64,000 bases of DNA from Mesolinea sp040772305 (GTDB lineage: Bacteria; Chloroflexota; Anaerolineae; Anaerolineales; Anaerolineaceae), in NCBI GenBank assembly GCA_040772305.1, contig JAXGYK010000002.1, positions 310,001-374,000 on the forward strand, in the 5' to 3' direction. Position 1 is the first letter of the stretch. The number at the start of each line of letters is the position of its first letter. The translations under genes were made by a program, and so were the position numbers. The notes under the pieces are model-generated. The model did not search any database, was not told the origin of the DNA, and saw nothing but the letters and a program-made list of their open reading frames with translations. Positions 36,952-46,256 of the stretch are shown here, piece by piece.

Positions 36952-37003
36952 GCTTAATTAAGCCTTTAGGCAGTCGAAAACGGGCAGCGTTTGAGACAAT
37001 AAA

Positions 37004-38714
37004 GAGGCTGACCCAAAAGGGACAGTCTCTTTTCAAATTAAGGGGATTATGATTCAATTAATGGCATGGGAACAAAAGTGATATTCAAACGATATGAAAT
37101 GGATCAGCCGCAACTATTACCTCCGAGGCTGGACGAACTGATCGCGGAAGAGCATTTAGTGCGGGTGATCAACCGACTGATAGACAGGATGAAACTGGAG
37201 GCGATAGAAAGCGCCTATAAAGGAGGCGGAACGAGCAGTTATCACCCCAGGATGCTACTGAAATTGATCGTCTATGCTTACGCTGAGAAGAACTATTCCG
37301 GGCGACAGATAGCCAAGTTAGTGCGGGAGAACATCCACTACATGTGGTTGAGTGGCGGGAACCAGCCAGACTTCCGTACGATCAACCGATTTCGCAGTGA
37401 ACGCCTGAAGGGCAAGATCCAGGGAGTGTTCACGGAAGTGCTGGAACAGCTGATTGAGGGTGGATACGTCAAACTGGAACACTACTTTGTGGATGGCACC
37501 AAGATAGAAGCCAATGCCAACCAATACAGTTTTGTTTGGAAGAAAAGCACCCACAATCGGCGAAAGGTGTTGGAACAAAAAGTGAGCGAGTTGTTTGAAA
37601 AGATAGACAAACTGCAAGCTGAGGAAGACGCGGACTATGGGGATGAAGATCTGGAAGAAATGGGGGGAGGAAAAGGGATCGACAGTGAAGCGTTGGAGCG
37701 ACTTGCCAAGCGGCTGGATCAGATACTGGCAGATAATCCTGAGGCAAAGGAAACTCGGGAAGTCAAAAAAGCAAAGAAGCAGATTGACGAGGAGCTGTTG
37801 CCCAGACTAATCAAGTATGAACAGTATGAAGGTATGCTGGGAGATCGCAACTCTTGTTCCAAGACGGATGCGGACGCGACCTTCATGCAAATGAAAGAAG
37901 ATCACATGCGCAACCGCAGTCTGAAAGCGGGATACAACGTACAGGTGGGGACAGAAGGGCAATACATAGTTGGTTTCAGCGTGCATCAGAACGCGGCAGA
38001 CAACGTCACCTTACGTGCCCATCTGGAACAACTGAGAAACAACTTGAAACAACTGCCCAAGATCTGGGTGGCGGATGCTGGCTATGGCAATGAAGAGAAC
38101 TATCGCTTATTGGAAGGTGAGAAGGTGGAAGCCTATCTGAAGTATCCTGGTTTCGATCGGGAGAAGCAAAAAAGGGCTAAGTTGAGTGAGAAAGAAAAGT
38201 ATCAGTCCAGCCAGTTCAAACTACAACCAGATGAAGATATATATGTCTGTCCCCAGGGAAAGCCGCTGTGTTTTGAACGCGAGGTTGAGGAAATCAGTGC
38301 CACGGGATATCGCAGTGTGAAGCGGGAGTATCGTTGTGGGGAATGCGAGGGCTGTGTTGCCAGGGCGGTCTGCAGTCCCAAGTCAAGACATGGTCGAACA
38401 CTAAGTATTGGTCCGGAATTAGTGCGTTTACGAGGAATAGCCTTCAAGAAACTCACCAGTGAGCTTGGGGAGAAACTGAGAAAGCGGAGATTAGCGGAAG
38501 TTGAATCCGTTTTTGGCTTGCTGAAACAGAACGGCGGGTTTAGAAGGTTCCACCTGAGAGGTCTTGAGAAGGTTGAAGTTGAGTGGGGAATTCTGAGTAT
38601 GGCACACAATCTGAAAAAGTTGGCTGTTGCATAGTTCCCTTCCTTTTTTAATTTTGCTTCCCTACCAATTCGAGATAATAAGAGGCTGATCCAACTTGCT
38701 TTTGGGTCAGCCTC
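37004..38714 (+). mobile_element. IS1182-family insertion sequence, copy 1
   Basis: A 1711-bp element. Left end GAGGCTGACCCAAAAGGG and right end (reverse complement) GAGGCTGACCCAAAAGCA are inverted repeats; each end can itself fold into a hairpin. It encodes one intact 522-residue transposase. An identical copy lies at 61718-63428 in the same orientation. The right end cuts into the 3' end of the FtsW-PBP gene. No clear target duplication is visible. Confidence 0.9.
37066..38634 (+). CDS. IS1182-family transposase, copy 1
   Basis: A 522-residue DDE transposase. The first part (MGTKVIFKRYEMDQPQLLPP, HLVRVINRLID, YKGGGTSSYHPRMLLKLIVYAYAEKNYSGRQIA) is the IS1182/DUF772 N-terminal domain. Catalytic Asp residues lie in YFVDGTKIEANAN and WVADAGYGNEENY, the Glu in RLAEVESVFGLLKQNGGF, and a Cys cluster (CGECEGCVARAVC) forms a zinc-binding knot before it. 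Intact and identical to the second copy. Confidence 0.93.
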   Translation: MGTKVIFKRYEMDQPQLLPPRLDELIAEEHLVRVINRLIDRMKLEAIESAYKGGGTSSYHPRMLLKLIVYAYAEKNYSGRQIAKLVRENIHYMWLSGGNQPDFRTINRFRSERLKGKIQGVFTEVLEQLIEGGYVKLEHYFVDGTKIEANANQYSFVWKKSTHNRRKVLEQKVSELFEKIDKLQAEEDADYGDEDLEEMGGGKGIDSEALERLAKRLDQILADNPEAKETREVKKAKKQIDEELLPRLIKYEQYEGMLGDRNSCSKTDADATFMQMKEDHMRNRSLKAGYNVQVGTEGQYIVGFSVHQNAADNVTLRAHLEQLRNNLKQLPKIWVADAGYGNEENYRLLEGEKVEAYLKYPGFDREKQKRAKLSEKEKYQSSQFKLQPDEDIYVCPQGKPLCFEREVEEISATGYRSVKREYRCGECEGCVARAVCSPKSRHGRTLSIGPELVRLRGIAFKKLTSELGEKLRKRRLAEVESVFGLLKQNGGFRRFHLRGLEKVEVEWGILSMAHNLKKLAVA

Positions 38715-41128
38715 TTCTGAATGCTGAGGGCCGTGGCAGAGCTCATGACCTGTGTGAGTGGCAGATTGCTGGCAGTGAAGGGTTGCCAGCTTCCATTGTT
38801 GGAGGCATAGGCATTAACCAGCTGGGGCTGAGGCATTGCTCCGTCGTTGCTGATGGCTGCAGCCCATAATGCAAGTTGCAGCGGGCTCACTTTTAGCTCT
38901 GAGAGTGCATGGATAAACTGGGTTTGTTCAAGTTCCGGGTCAGGTTCTGCAGCTACAGGTGCTGTTTCAATGGCAATGGAAGGTTGTGTAAAAAGGCCAA
39001 GATTGCGGGCAGTTTGCAAGATTTCAGCTGTCTCTTCCCGCTCTGAGAGCTCGAAAGAAGCCATCTGGCAGCCATGTTGTAAGGCTTTTACGGCTGTGTG
39101 CCTGACTGGCTGCATCGCAATGCGGCAGTCTGCGTCCAACCTTGTGTTGATGCCTTCGAGAGGTTTAGCCGATGGATTTTCCTCAAAACTTGCTGTGAGG
39201 GCAAGCAATGCGTGTAAATTTCCCAATGGGTAAAGACCTTGGGTAGCTCTGTTAAGCAGAGGTGCATCGGAGCGGGAGATAAGATTAGACCAATCCTGCT
39301 CTAATTGATTGGCGTTGAAGCTGGGATAGGTTGAAGACGCGATAATTTCTCCCGAGCCGGCATTAAGCAGAAGAATTGCGCCGTTTTTACCCTTGAGGAG
39401 GGTATCGGCATACTGCTGCAATTTTATATTGATGTTGAGGCGAATATCTTGGCCTGGTGGCGGTTGGTTAAAGAACCGCTGGTGCCACCACAGTTCTACA
39501 TAGGGCTTACCCGCGTACCCTCGCAGGACTGGGTAGAGGCTTTTTTCAAGGCCTGTTTGTCCGTAACTTGCAGTGGCATAGCCGATAACACTTGAGAACG
39601 GCGGATAAGTAAGCCTGCGGCGAAAAGCACCTGTGCTGCCCGTGGTATGAGCGAGGATTTCACCGTTTTGTGCCAAGATATTTCCACGGGGGACATAACG
39701 ATCGTAAATCGCCCAACGTATGTTTTCTGGCATTGCGAGCAGTTGTTCTTGCTTTATAACGGAAATATGGCTGTTGGTAATAAGTACAAGGATAAAAAGG
39801 GCAATGAAACCAACGCTTATTCTTCGGTAAACGTGATAGCTTTTTTGAGGAAGTTTATAAGCGCTGCGTTCGGCACTTAGACGCAAGAGCAGAAGCATTG
39901 CAAACAGGTTGGTTACTAAACTTGAACCACCGTAAGACATAAAAGGTAAGGTAACACCGGTGAGGGGTACCAGACCGAGATTGCCACCTACGATAAATAA
40001 TGACTGTAAAACCAAGTAGGCTGAGATGCCAAAGGCGAGGTAACGGCCAAAAGCAGTTTTTCCGGTTTGGGCAATGGTAATTCCACGTAAGGCTAAGAAA
40101 AGGGTTAGCAGCAAGAAAGCAGTAGTAAAGAGAAGGCCCCCTTCTTCTGCAAGGGTTGTAAAAATAAAATCTGAAACGGCGACTGGAACAAAACCCGGAG
40201 AGCCAAGCCCAGGACCGGTGCCGCTAATTCCCCCTGCTGCGATTGCAATCCGTGCTTGTACTAACTGATAGGATGCGCCGCTGGTTTCTAGCCAGGGGTT
40301 CATCCAGATATCAATGCGGGAGCGAACGAGATCCGATAAGAAATAAGCTGCCGAACCAGATACTATTGCGAGCAGAGGGAGCAGCCAGAGGAAGATACGA
40401 CTTTGGGTTGTAACCGTAAGCATGAGCGCATAGAGCACAACAAAAAGGCTGGCAGCTCCCAGGTCGCGCTGGGCGAGTAAAAGCAAGCCTGCGATTCCAA
40501 TTACTATGAGGGAAGGCAGTATGGATTGGAAGAGTGTGAGATTGGGGCGGATTTGGTCGGCGAAAAATGCTGCCAGGTAAATAATCATAAGCAGCTTTAG
40601 CGGTTCTGAGGGCTGCAGATAGAAATTAAAAAAGCGCAGCCATAGTTTTGTGCCTGCACCAGCTGGGTTGACGCCAATGAGAAAGGTTAAGCCAATCAGG
40701 ATTAATCCCAAAAAGAGCCAGAAGGACCTATATCGGTACATGGTGCCTATCAGGTTTGGCTGTTTTAACCCGAATAATACAATCGCACATCCCAGGAGAT
40801 ACCACAGCATTTGCTTTGCACCTAAACTGGGCGAAAGCCTCCAAATGGTAAGGAGGCCCCAGCCGCACAAGGTGGTAACATTCGGAAGGATCCAGGGGTC
40901 CGCATTAGAAAGGTGGTAGCGTGTATAACGCTGTACGGTTAGACTCGCGCCCAGCCATACAAAGAAAGGAATCAGAAATTGCCAGTCGGGCGCGGGTACA
41001 GGCAGGTGCCTGCGTACCGAGGAAGCCATACTGAGGCTTAATGCATAAAACAAGAGGAAGAGAATGCCCGGCAAGAGCAGCTTTGGGTAACTGGCTTTGC
41101 GGGGCATTCCTTGAGAGTGCTGTTTCAC
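38648..41128 (-). pseudogene. FtsW/RodA-PBP fusion, 3' end replaced by IS sequence
   Basis: The N-terminal ~430 residues are a ten-helix SEDS glycosyltransferase (FtsW/RodA) with QRDLGAASLF, SYQLVQARIAIAAGG, GTGPGLG and PLTGVTLPFMSYGGSS. A penicillin-binding-protein part follows (YDRYVPRGNILAQNGEILAHT). Its transpeptidase site is degenerate: the box normally reading GSTFK is GNLHA (39209-39223), and no SxN or KTG motif is seen. Codons after 38714 come from the IS right end, so the native C-terminus is lost. Peptidoglycan polymerisation could persist; cross-linking probably not. GTG 41128 overlaps the MTA phosphorylase stop. Confidence 0.8.
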
Positions 41129-42000
41129 TTAAGATATTTGTTCACTAACAGGCTATATGATTTGCGAAGCTCCGGGTCGATTTTATCCGGGCTGGTGATG
41201 ATGGCGTCCTTGAGACCGTCTGCGCAAGAGCAGGACAATTCAGGCTCGCTTTCATCAATCATTTCAGCCATATAAGTTAAGGTCTCCTGCGCAATGGCTG
41301 TGTTTTTCGTCAAGGTTTGTACAACCATTTCGACGGTTACCGGTTCTTTACTAACATGCCAGCAGTCGTAGTCGGTTACATGCGCCATTGTGGCATAGCA
41401 AATTTCAGCTTCCCTGGCAAGAAAAACTTCGGGAGCGGCAGTCATACCAACAAGCGACATGCCCCATCCCCGGTAGGTATTTGACTCTCCTTTGGTGGAG
41501 AAGCGAGGCCCTTCTATGGTGATGTAGGTACCTCCAAGATGTACTTTGGCTTGGGTACAGGCGAGCGCTTTCTGCATTAAACTGTTCAGGCAGGGACAAA
41601 ATGGTTCTGCAGGACTTACATGCACTACCAGTCCTTTACCAAAAAATGAGCGTTCGCGTTTGTGGGTATTGTCATAGATTTGGTCAGGAAGGACAATATC
41701 ACCAGGGGCGTAGTCTTCCCGTAATGAACCCACTGCGCTTACACTAACAATGCGATTAATACCCAGCGACTTCATGGCATAAATATTGGCACGGTAATTC
41801 ACCTCGGAAGGGCTGTAAATATGTCCGATCCCATGGCGGGCAAGGAATGCAAGCTGTTTGCCAGCAAGCTCGCCAATTACGATGGGAGACGACGGCTCTC
41901 CATATGGGGTTTCGATTGTGACAGAGCGGGTGTTTTCCAAGCCTTCAAATGCGTATAATCCTGAGCCACCAATTACACCAAATGCAAATTCATCTTTCAT
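41125..42000 (-). CDS. mtnP: S-methyl-5'-thioadenosine phosphorylase
   Basis: A 291-residue MTAP-family enzyme that cleaves methylthioadenosine (or inosine-type substrates) with phosphate. Markers include GVIGGSGLYAFEGLE, LARHGIGHIYSPSEVNYRANIYAMKSLG, YDNTHKRERSFFG, TYITIEGPRFSTKGESNTYR, and GMTAAPEVFLAREAEICYATMAHVTDYDCW. ATG 42000 is set by AAGGAG; the frame extension to 42018 would place that site inside the gene. It sits between FHA genes and the FtsW-PBP gene, an unusual place for a salvage enzyme. Confidence 0.92.
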   Translation of the reverse strand: MKDEFAFGVIGGSGLYAFEGLENTRSVTIETPYGEPSSPIVIGELAGKQLAFLARHGIGHIYSPSEVNYRANIYAMKSLGINRIVSVSAVGSLREDYAPGDIVLPDQIYDNTHKRERSFFGKGLVVHVSPAEPFCPCLNSLMQKALACTQAKVHLGGTYITIEGPRFSTKGESNTYRGWGMSLVGMTAAPEVFLAREAEICYATMAHVTDYDCWHVSKEPVTVEMVVQTLTKNTAIAQETLTYMAEMIDESEPELSCSCADGLKDAIITSPDKIDPELRKSYSLLVNKYLK

Positions 42001-42439
42001 GCGGAGCTCCTTTTTCAAATGGAAGTATTTCGACGTTTATTGCAACCTCACCGCATTGGATCAAATCGCCGTCTTTTAAGACGATTGGTTCTTCAATACG
42101 CAGGTTGTCAAGGTAGGATCCGTTTGTTGAATTCAGATCCTCAAACCACCACTGGTTTTGGCGATAGATGAGGCGGGCGTGTCGAGCTGAAACAGTGCTA
42201 TGTTCCAACGGGAAATCGTTGTACTGGTCGCGGCCCAGCAGGACCTCCGCACTGGTAAACCGAGACTGTTTAGACTCCTGACCGCCTTCTGTTGAAAGAA
42301 TAATGGGTGGTACTGCCTGATTAGATGCTGTGGACGTGTGTTCAATCGATTTCCAAAGCGTCCAAATTGCAAAAAAAACAAAGGTATATAAAGCCAGCAG
42401 CATGGCAATTCGTAAAATCAAATTGATGCTTTCAGTCAT
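41990..42439 (-). CDS. Membrane-anchored FHA-domain protein (FhaB-like)
   Basis: A 149-residue protein with one N-terminal membrane helix (about 8-28) and a cytoplasmic FHA domain (about 55-140) that binds phosphothreonine peptides. Core residues appear in LLGRDQYNDFPLEHSTVSARHARLIY and DLNSTNGSYLDNLRI (the G-R, S-x-R-H and N-G positions). It is coupled to the FhaA-like gene (8-base overlap) and overlaps mtnP, and resembles the FhaB partner in actinobacterial division operons. Confidence 0.88.
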   Translation of the reverse strand: MTESINLILRIAMLLALYTFVFFAIWTLWKSIEHTSTASNQAVPPIILSTEGGQESKQSRFTSAEVLLGRDQYNDFPLEHSTVSARHARLIYRQNQWWFEDLNSTNGSYLDNLRIEEPIVLKDGDLIQCGEVAINVEILPFEKGAPHER

Positions 42440-43208
42440 TTTGTTTATCCGGAAGTATATGACCGATTAGTTCTGTGCCTCCTGTGAGGGCGGTAGGGTC
42501 CTGGTTATAGATCAGCGTAGTTTGACCGATCTGTATTACATCGCCAGGTCTCAAAGTAGCTGAACTTGCGCTTTGGTTGTTGATCCTGGTGCCGCCGGAA
42601 GAGCTTAGGTCAAAACAAAGGTAATGACCCTGCTCGCCGCGCAATTGCAGATGCTTGCGCGAAACCGTTGGGTCGTTGATTACGATGTCGTTACTCGAGC
42701 GGCGGCCGATGTTAATGACGGGCTTATCCAGGCAAACCTGGGTTTTGCCATTAATAATGAGATAAGCACCGCTGGGCAGATGCACAGCTGAATCCTTTAT
42801 GCTTATGGTATTAACTCTTGTATTAGCAGTCAGCAGATCGGGTTTGGAATAATCGGCTTCGATTCGAATTTCGTTTAATTCAAGGGTAGGATCTTGAAAA
42901 AGCCGGATTTGCGGGGCCAAACGAAAGTGATAACCTTCGCCACTGAGCTCAGATTCGACCGTGTTCATTACCTGCTTTAAAAGGGGATCAGCAGCTTGCC
43001 AGCCATCCCAGCGATCGGGGGAGACCCACAGGATAATAAGGTCAGGAACCTGGTCTTTGTTATCGATTTGACTGCGCATTTTTCCGGTGATCATTTGGGC
43101 TAATTGCGCAGAAAGCAGGTTGCCTGCACCTGGGAAAAGCAAGCGGTCAAGCGTGCCTTCTAAAATACCCGACAAGCGGGCTTCGAGTGTCTCAAGAATG
43201 ACAGACAT
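42432..43208 (-). CDS. FhaA-like protein: DUF3662 plus FHA domain
   Basis: A 258-residue protein with an N-terminal DUF3662-type domain (about 1-125) and a C-terminal FHA domain (about 155-245) marked by INIGRRSSNDIVINDPTVSRKHLQL and SSSGGTRINNQ. Such proteins read Ser/Thr phosphorylation of cell-wall regulators. Its promoter is a TGGTATAAT extended -10 ending only ten bases before the ATG, implying a nearly leaderless mRNA. First gene of an fhaA-fhaB-mtnP-ftsW/PBP set; no Ser/Thr kinase is visible in the window. Confidence 0.85.
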   Translation of the reverse strand: MSVILETLEARLSGILEGTLDRLLFPGAGNLLSAQLAQMITGKMRSQIDNKDQVPDLIILWVSPDRWDGWQAADPLLKQVMNTVESELSGEGYHFRLAPQIRLFQDPTLELNEIRIEADYSKPDLLTANTRVNTISIKDSAVHLPSGAYLIINGKTQVCLDKPVINIGRRSSNDIVINDPTVSRKHLQLRGEQGHYLCFDLSSSGGTRINNQSASSATLRPGDVIQIGQTTLIYNQDPTALTGGTELIGHILPDKQND

Positions 43209-43218
43209 AGCAATGCAA

Positions 43219-43228
43219 ATTATACCAA
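43219..43228 (-). promoter_or_regulatory. Extended -10 promoter of the FhaA-like gene
   Basis: Minus-strand TTGGTATAAT, with only ten bases before ATG 43208. Transcription would start about three bases before the start codon. Confidence 0.45.
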
Positions 43229-43252
43229 TCGGCAGAAGGCCTGATTAATGGC

Positions 43253-44317
43253 CTATACGGCGTAAATGGGGTTGCTGAAAATCCAGGCACGGTGGCGGCC
43301 AAGATAGTCGATATACACTTCTGCTCTGTAGATCCCGGGTTCTTTTGTGATGTGTGTCAGTACTTCGCGGTCGTAGTGCTCTTTGATAACGATCCCATCT
43401 TTGATGAGGCGCACATGGGTACGGATGGGCAGGCGTATCTGAAAAGTAAGGCCTGCTTCAGCGGTAACGGTATCCCCCATCCAGAACTGGCCAGCGCTGC
43501 TATTGACCGTAAAACGAAAACCACGGGCACTCATTGGCACCTCATAAGCCAAAAAGCTGTGCCCTGCTCGCAATGCATCAAGGATCATGCTGCGGTCAGC
43601 ATTTATTTCCCCGCTTAGCTTTCTGGGTACGATAAGGTGGTTGGTAAGCGACTTAAAGTGAAACTCGTAGGGGTATAAAGTGACACGGAAGAGGCCCTTG
43701 CGATACTGGATAGCATGAGCGTCGACACCAGCAATTGCAACGATCTTATGCGGTTTGCTTGCCAGCAGTTCATCCCAGAGCTTTAGGGTTTCTTCCTTGG
43801 GATCAAGGTTCATCTGCTGGGGGAAAAGTGCATTGCGCAGAGCCTGGAGAAGATTTTTAGAGCGGGTCTTAAACTCGCTTAGTTGATTCCAAATTTCGAC
43901 ACCCGTAAAGCCAGTGATAGACCAGTCGTCCCAGTTATAGGCTTTTTCATTAAAAGCCGGCAGATCATCTTCGATGGGATGGGCAATGAAACTCATGCCT
44001 CCGGCAGTATTAACTTGGTCAATGAGTTGTTGGGGTTTAGGTGCAAAGCGCGCCAGTTCACGGTTGGCACCGATGACGAGAAGGTGGTTGCCGGGTTCGC
44101 TGCGGGTTGGATCGTGGATTTCTTCCCCTACCAACATGAGGACACGCTTTCTTCCTTTTTGGAGGTAGGTTTCCATATCCTGGACCCAGACGTTATGGTC
44201 GGTGACGATGATTGCATCAATCTTAGCTTTCATTGCCGCATCAAGCAAGTCGGCATGGCTGCCAGTACCATCCGAGTAATGAGTATGCATATGGATTGAG
44301 ACCAAAAGTTCTTCCAC
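43253..44317 (-). CDS. PHP-domain metal-dependent phosphoesterase
   Basis: A 354-residue PHP protein. The metal ligands fall in IHMHTHYSDGTGSHADLLDAA (H-x-H and Asp), IIVTDHNVW, GEEI (Glu), FIAHPIE (His) and VAIAGVDAHAI (D-x-H). This family hydrolyses small phosphoesters such as histidinol phosphate, AMP-like compounds or 3'-phosphates. The C-terminal ~80 residues form an added beta domain. GTG start. It faces the tRNA-Leu gene with 131 bases between. Confidence 0.85.
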   Translation of the reverse strand: MEELLVSIHMHTHYSDGTGSHADLLDAAMKAKIDAIIVTDHNVWVQDMETYLQKGRKRVLMLVGEEIHDPTRSEPGNHLLVIGANRELARFAPKPQQLIDQVNTAGGMSFIAHPIEDDLPAFNEKAYNWDDWSITGFTGVEIWNQLSEFKTRSKNLLQALRNALFPQQMNLDPKEETLKLWDELLASKPHKIVAIAGVDAHAIQYRKGLFRVTLYPYEFHFKSLTNHLIVPRKLSGEINADRSMILDALRAGHSFLAYEVPMSARGFRFTVNSSAGQFWMGDTVTAEAGLTFQIRLPIRTHVRLIKDGIVIKEHYDREVLTHITKEPGIYRAEVYIDYLGRHRAWIFSNPIYAV

Positions 44318-44410
44318 AATATCTCATTATAGCCGTTGCGTTGGGCAAACGGAAAAGAAAGAAAAATGTCTCACATCTATTGAACCCATACACAGAACCC
44401 ATACACACAT

Positions 44411-44437
44411 TTGACAAAACACCAAACTGCGTAAAAT
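44411..44437 (+). promoter_or_regulatory. Promoter of the tRNA-Leu gene
   Basis: TTGACA (44411-44416) and TAAAAT (44432-44437), 15 bases apart, end 11 bases before the tRNA. Confidence 0.6.
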
Positions 44438-44448
44438 ATTGGTTCCAC

Positions 44449-44533
44449 GCCGAAGTGGTGGAACTGGCAGACACGCTGCGTTCAGGGCGCAGTGGGCATA
44501 GCGCTCGTGAGAGTTCAAATCTCTCCTTCGGCA
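44449..44533 (+). tRNA. tRNA-Leu (CAG)
   Basis: An 85-base class II cloverleaf: acceptor GCCGAAG/CTTCGGC, anticodon stem CTGCG/CGCAG with loop TTCAGGG (anticodon CAG), a long variable arm, T-arm GAGAG-TTCAAAT-CTCTC, discriminator A; CCA is not encoded. The left end of an IS1182-type element begins five bases further on. Confidence 0.93.
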
Positions 44534-44538
44534 TACAA

Positions 44539-46195
44539 GAGGCTGTCCAAAAAGGGCAGCCTCTGTCATCATAAAAATAATGAAAAGAGAGTTGCTATGC
44601 AGCAGCAAGCTTAGCAATATTATGAGAAACACAGAGAATACCCCATTCTGTACTCACTTTCTCTAATCCTCTCAATATAAACCTTCGAAATCCCCAGTTT
44701 TGCTTCAATCTCCCAAATACCGCTTCCACTTCTACAGGCCTTTTAGACCGGTACCTTCGTCCTTGTTCTGATTCCAATCTTTCACTGGCTGCTTGCCGAT
44801 AGCGCTCCAACTCCGCTCCTATAGCTATCTGCCGGTTCCCTTTCCCTTTGCTGCACTGCTCCTTGACCGGACATCCCGAACAATCAACACATCTGTAGAT
44901 CCTCCGTTTGCTTCCATATCCACTCTCTGTTCGTCGCTTCTCTTCTTTCTCAAACCTCAGTTTCTTCCCCTGCGGACACTCATATTCATCTGTTTCCTCT
45001 TGATAGACAAAAGCATCTGCACGATAAGGGTACTTCTTTTTGTAATTGCGTTTCCTCTCATCATCAAAGCTCTTGTATTTGATATAGGCTGCTATCTTCT
45101 TCTCCTGCAACCAGGCATAGTTTTCTTCACTCCCATATCCGGCATCTGCTATCAAATCCTCCGGATACCTGCCCATGTGCTCATAGATCTTTTCAAGATG
45201 CGCTTGCATACACAGCGTATCTCCCGGCCTTTGATGCAAACTGTATCCAAGAATAAACTGCTTCTGTGTCCCCACTTGCACGTTGTATCCCGCTTTGAGC
45301 TGCCCGTTTTTCATCGCGTCTTCTTTCATGCGCATAAAGGTGGCGTCAGGATCTGTTTTACTAAAGCTGTTGCGTCCACTAAAGACTTCCTCATATGCTT
45401 CGTATTTCTTCATCCTCGGCAGAAAGTCTTTCTCTATCTGTCTCTTGGCAGCTTTCAGTTCTTTGTTGTCTGCCTCTTCTTTTATACGCTGGTTGATCTT
45501 TTCCATCACCTCTTTCAGCTTCTCACTGTCTATCTCTTTCCCTTCCCCCATTTCATTGAGATCTCGATCCTCATACTCCTGCTCTTCTTCTCTCTCAAGC
45601 TCGTCTATCCGTTCCAACAAGGCTTTCACTTTTTCCTGCAGCTTCCCTTTCTGCGTTCGGGTGCTTTTTCGCCATACAAAACTGTATTTGTTCGCGTTCG
45701 CTTCTATCTTGGGCCCCATCCACAAAATAGCTTTGCAGGTCAATCATCCCCATCTCAAGCAGCTCTTTGATAATCCCATAGAATACTTCATCAATTACCG
45801 CTTTCATCACTTTCGCTCTAAACCTGTTGATCGTCCGAAAGTCCGGCCGGTTCATCCCACTCAGCCACATAAAGCTGAGGTTCTCTCTCAGGGCTTTGGC
45901 TATCTGACGCGATGTGTATATCCGCTGGGTATAGGCATAGATGATCACTTTCAGCAGCATCTGAGGATCGTAGGCGCTGGTCCCTCCTCCTTTGTATTGC
46001 GCCTCTGGCAAGCCGCGATCAATGCCGTCGATCATTCTATTTACCACACGCACTAAGTGCCCTTCTGGGATCATCTCGTTGATGTCAGGTGGAAGCAGAA
46101 AGCTTTGTCCTTGTTGATAGTCTTTGAATACTTGTCTTTTCATTCCCCCATTATATTAAAGTTTTGAGGCTGTACCCACCTTTTGGGACAGCCTC
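44539..46195 (-). mobile_element. IS1182-type insertion sequence with frameshifted transposase
   Basis: About 1657 bp. The left end reads GAGGCTGTCCAAAAAGGG and the reverse complement of the right end GAGGCTGTCCCAAAAGGT. It is a different element from the identical 1711-bp pair but of the same family. The left end's internal hairpin sits just after tRNA-Leu and could act as its terminator. Confidence 0.85.
44595..46143 (-). pseudogene. IS1182-family transposase broken by a +1 frameshift
   Basis: The N-terminal part (to about 45720) begins with KRQVFKDYQQGQSFLLPPDI and reaches YFVDG; the rest, with KIEANANKYSFVWRKSTR onward to the C-terminus, continues in another frame. The shift falls at the run GGGGCCC near 45715-45722, where intact relatives read VDGTKIEAN. 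Both catalytic Asp positions are at or after this point, so the enzyme is probably inactive unless frameshifting occurs. A one-base sequencing error is the alternative. Confidence 0.85.
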
Positions 46196-46256
46196 TTTTT
46201 TTGTCCAATACGGCATCTTCCGCTATGATTGGTATAGGAGTTGCACAATTACTGAC

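Noticed and set aside
45715..45722. Programmed frameshift in the IS1182-type transposase
   Set aside because: Intact relatives in the window encode the enzyme in one frame, so a mutation is simpler.
44793..46056. Long plus-strand frames across the 44.6-46.1 kb region
   Set aside because: They are antisense to the IS1182-type transposase and have low-complexity Ser/Phe/Leu content.
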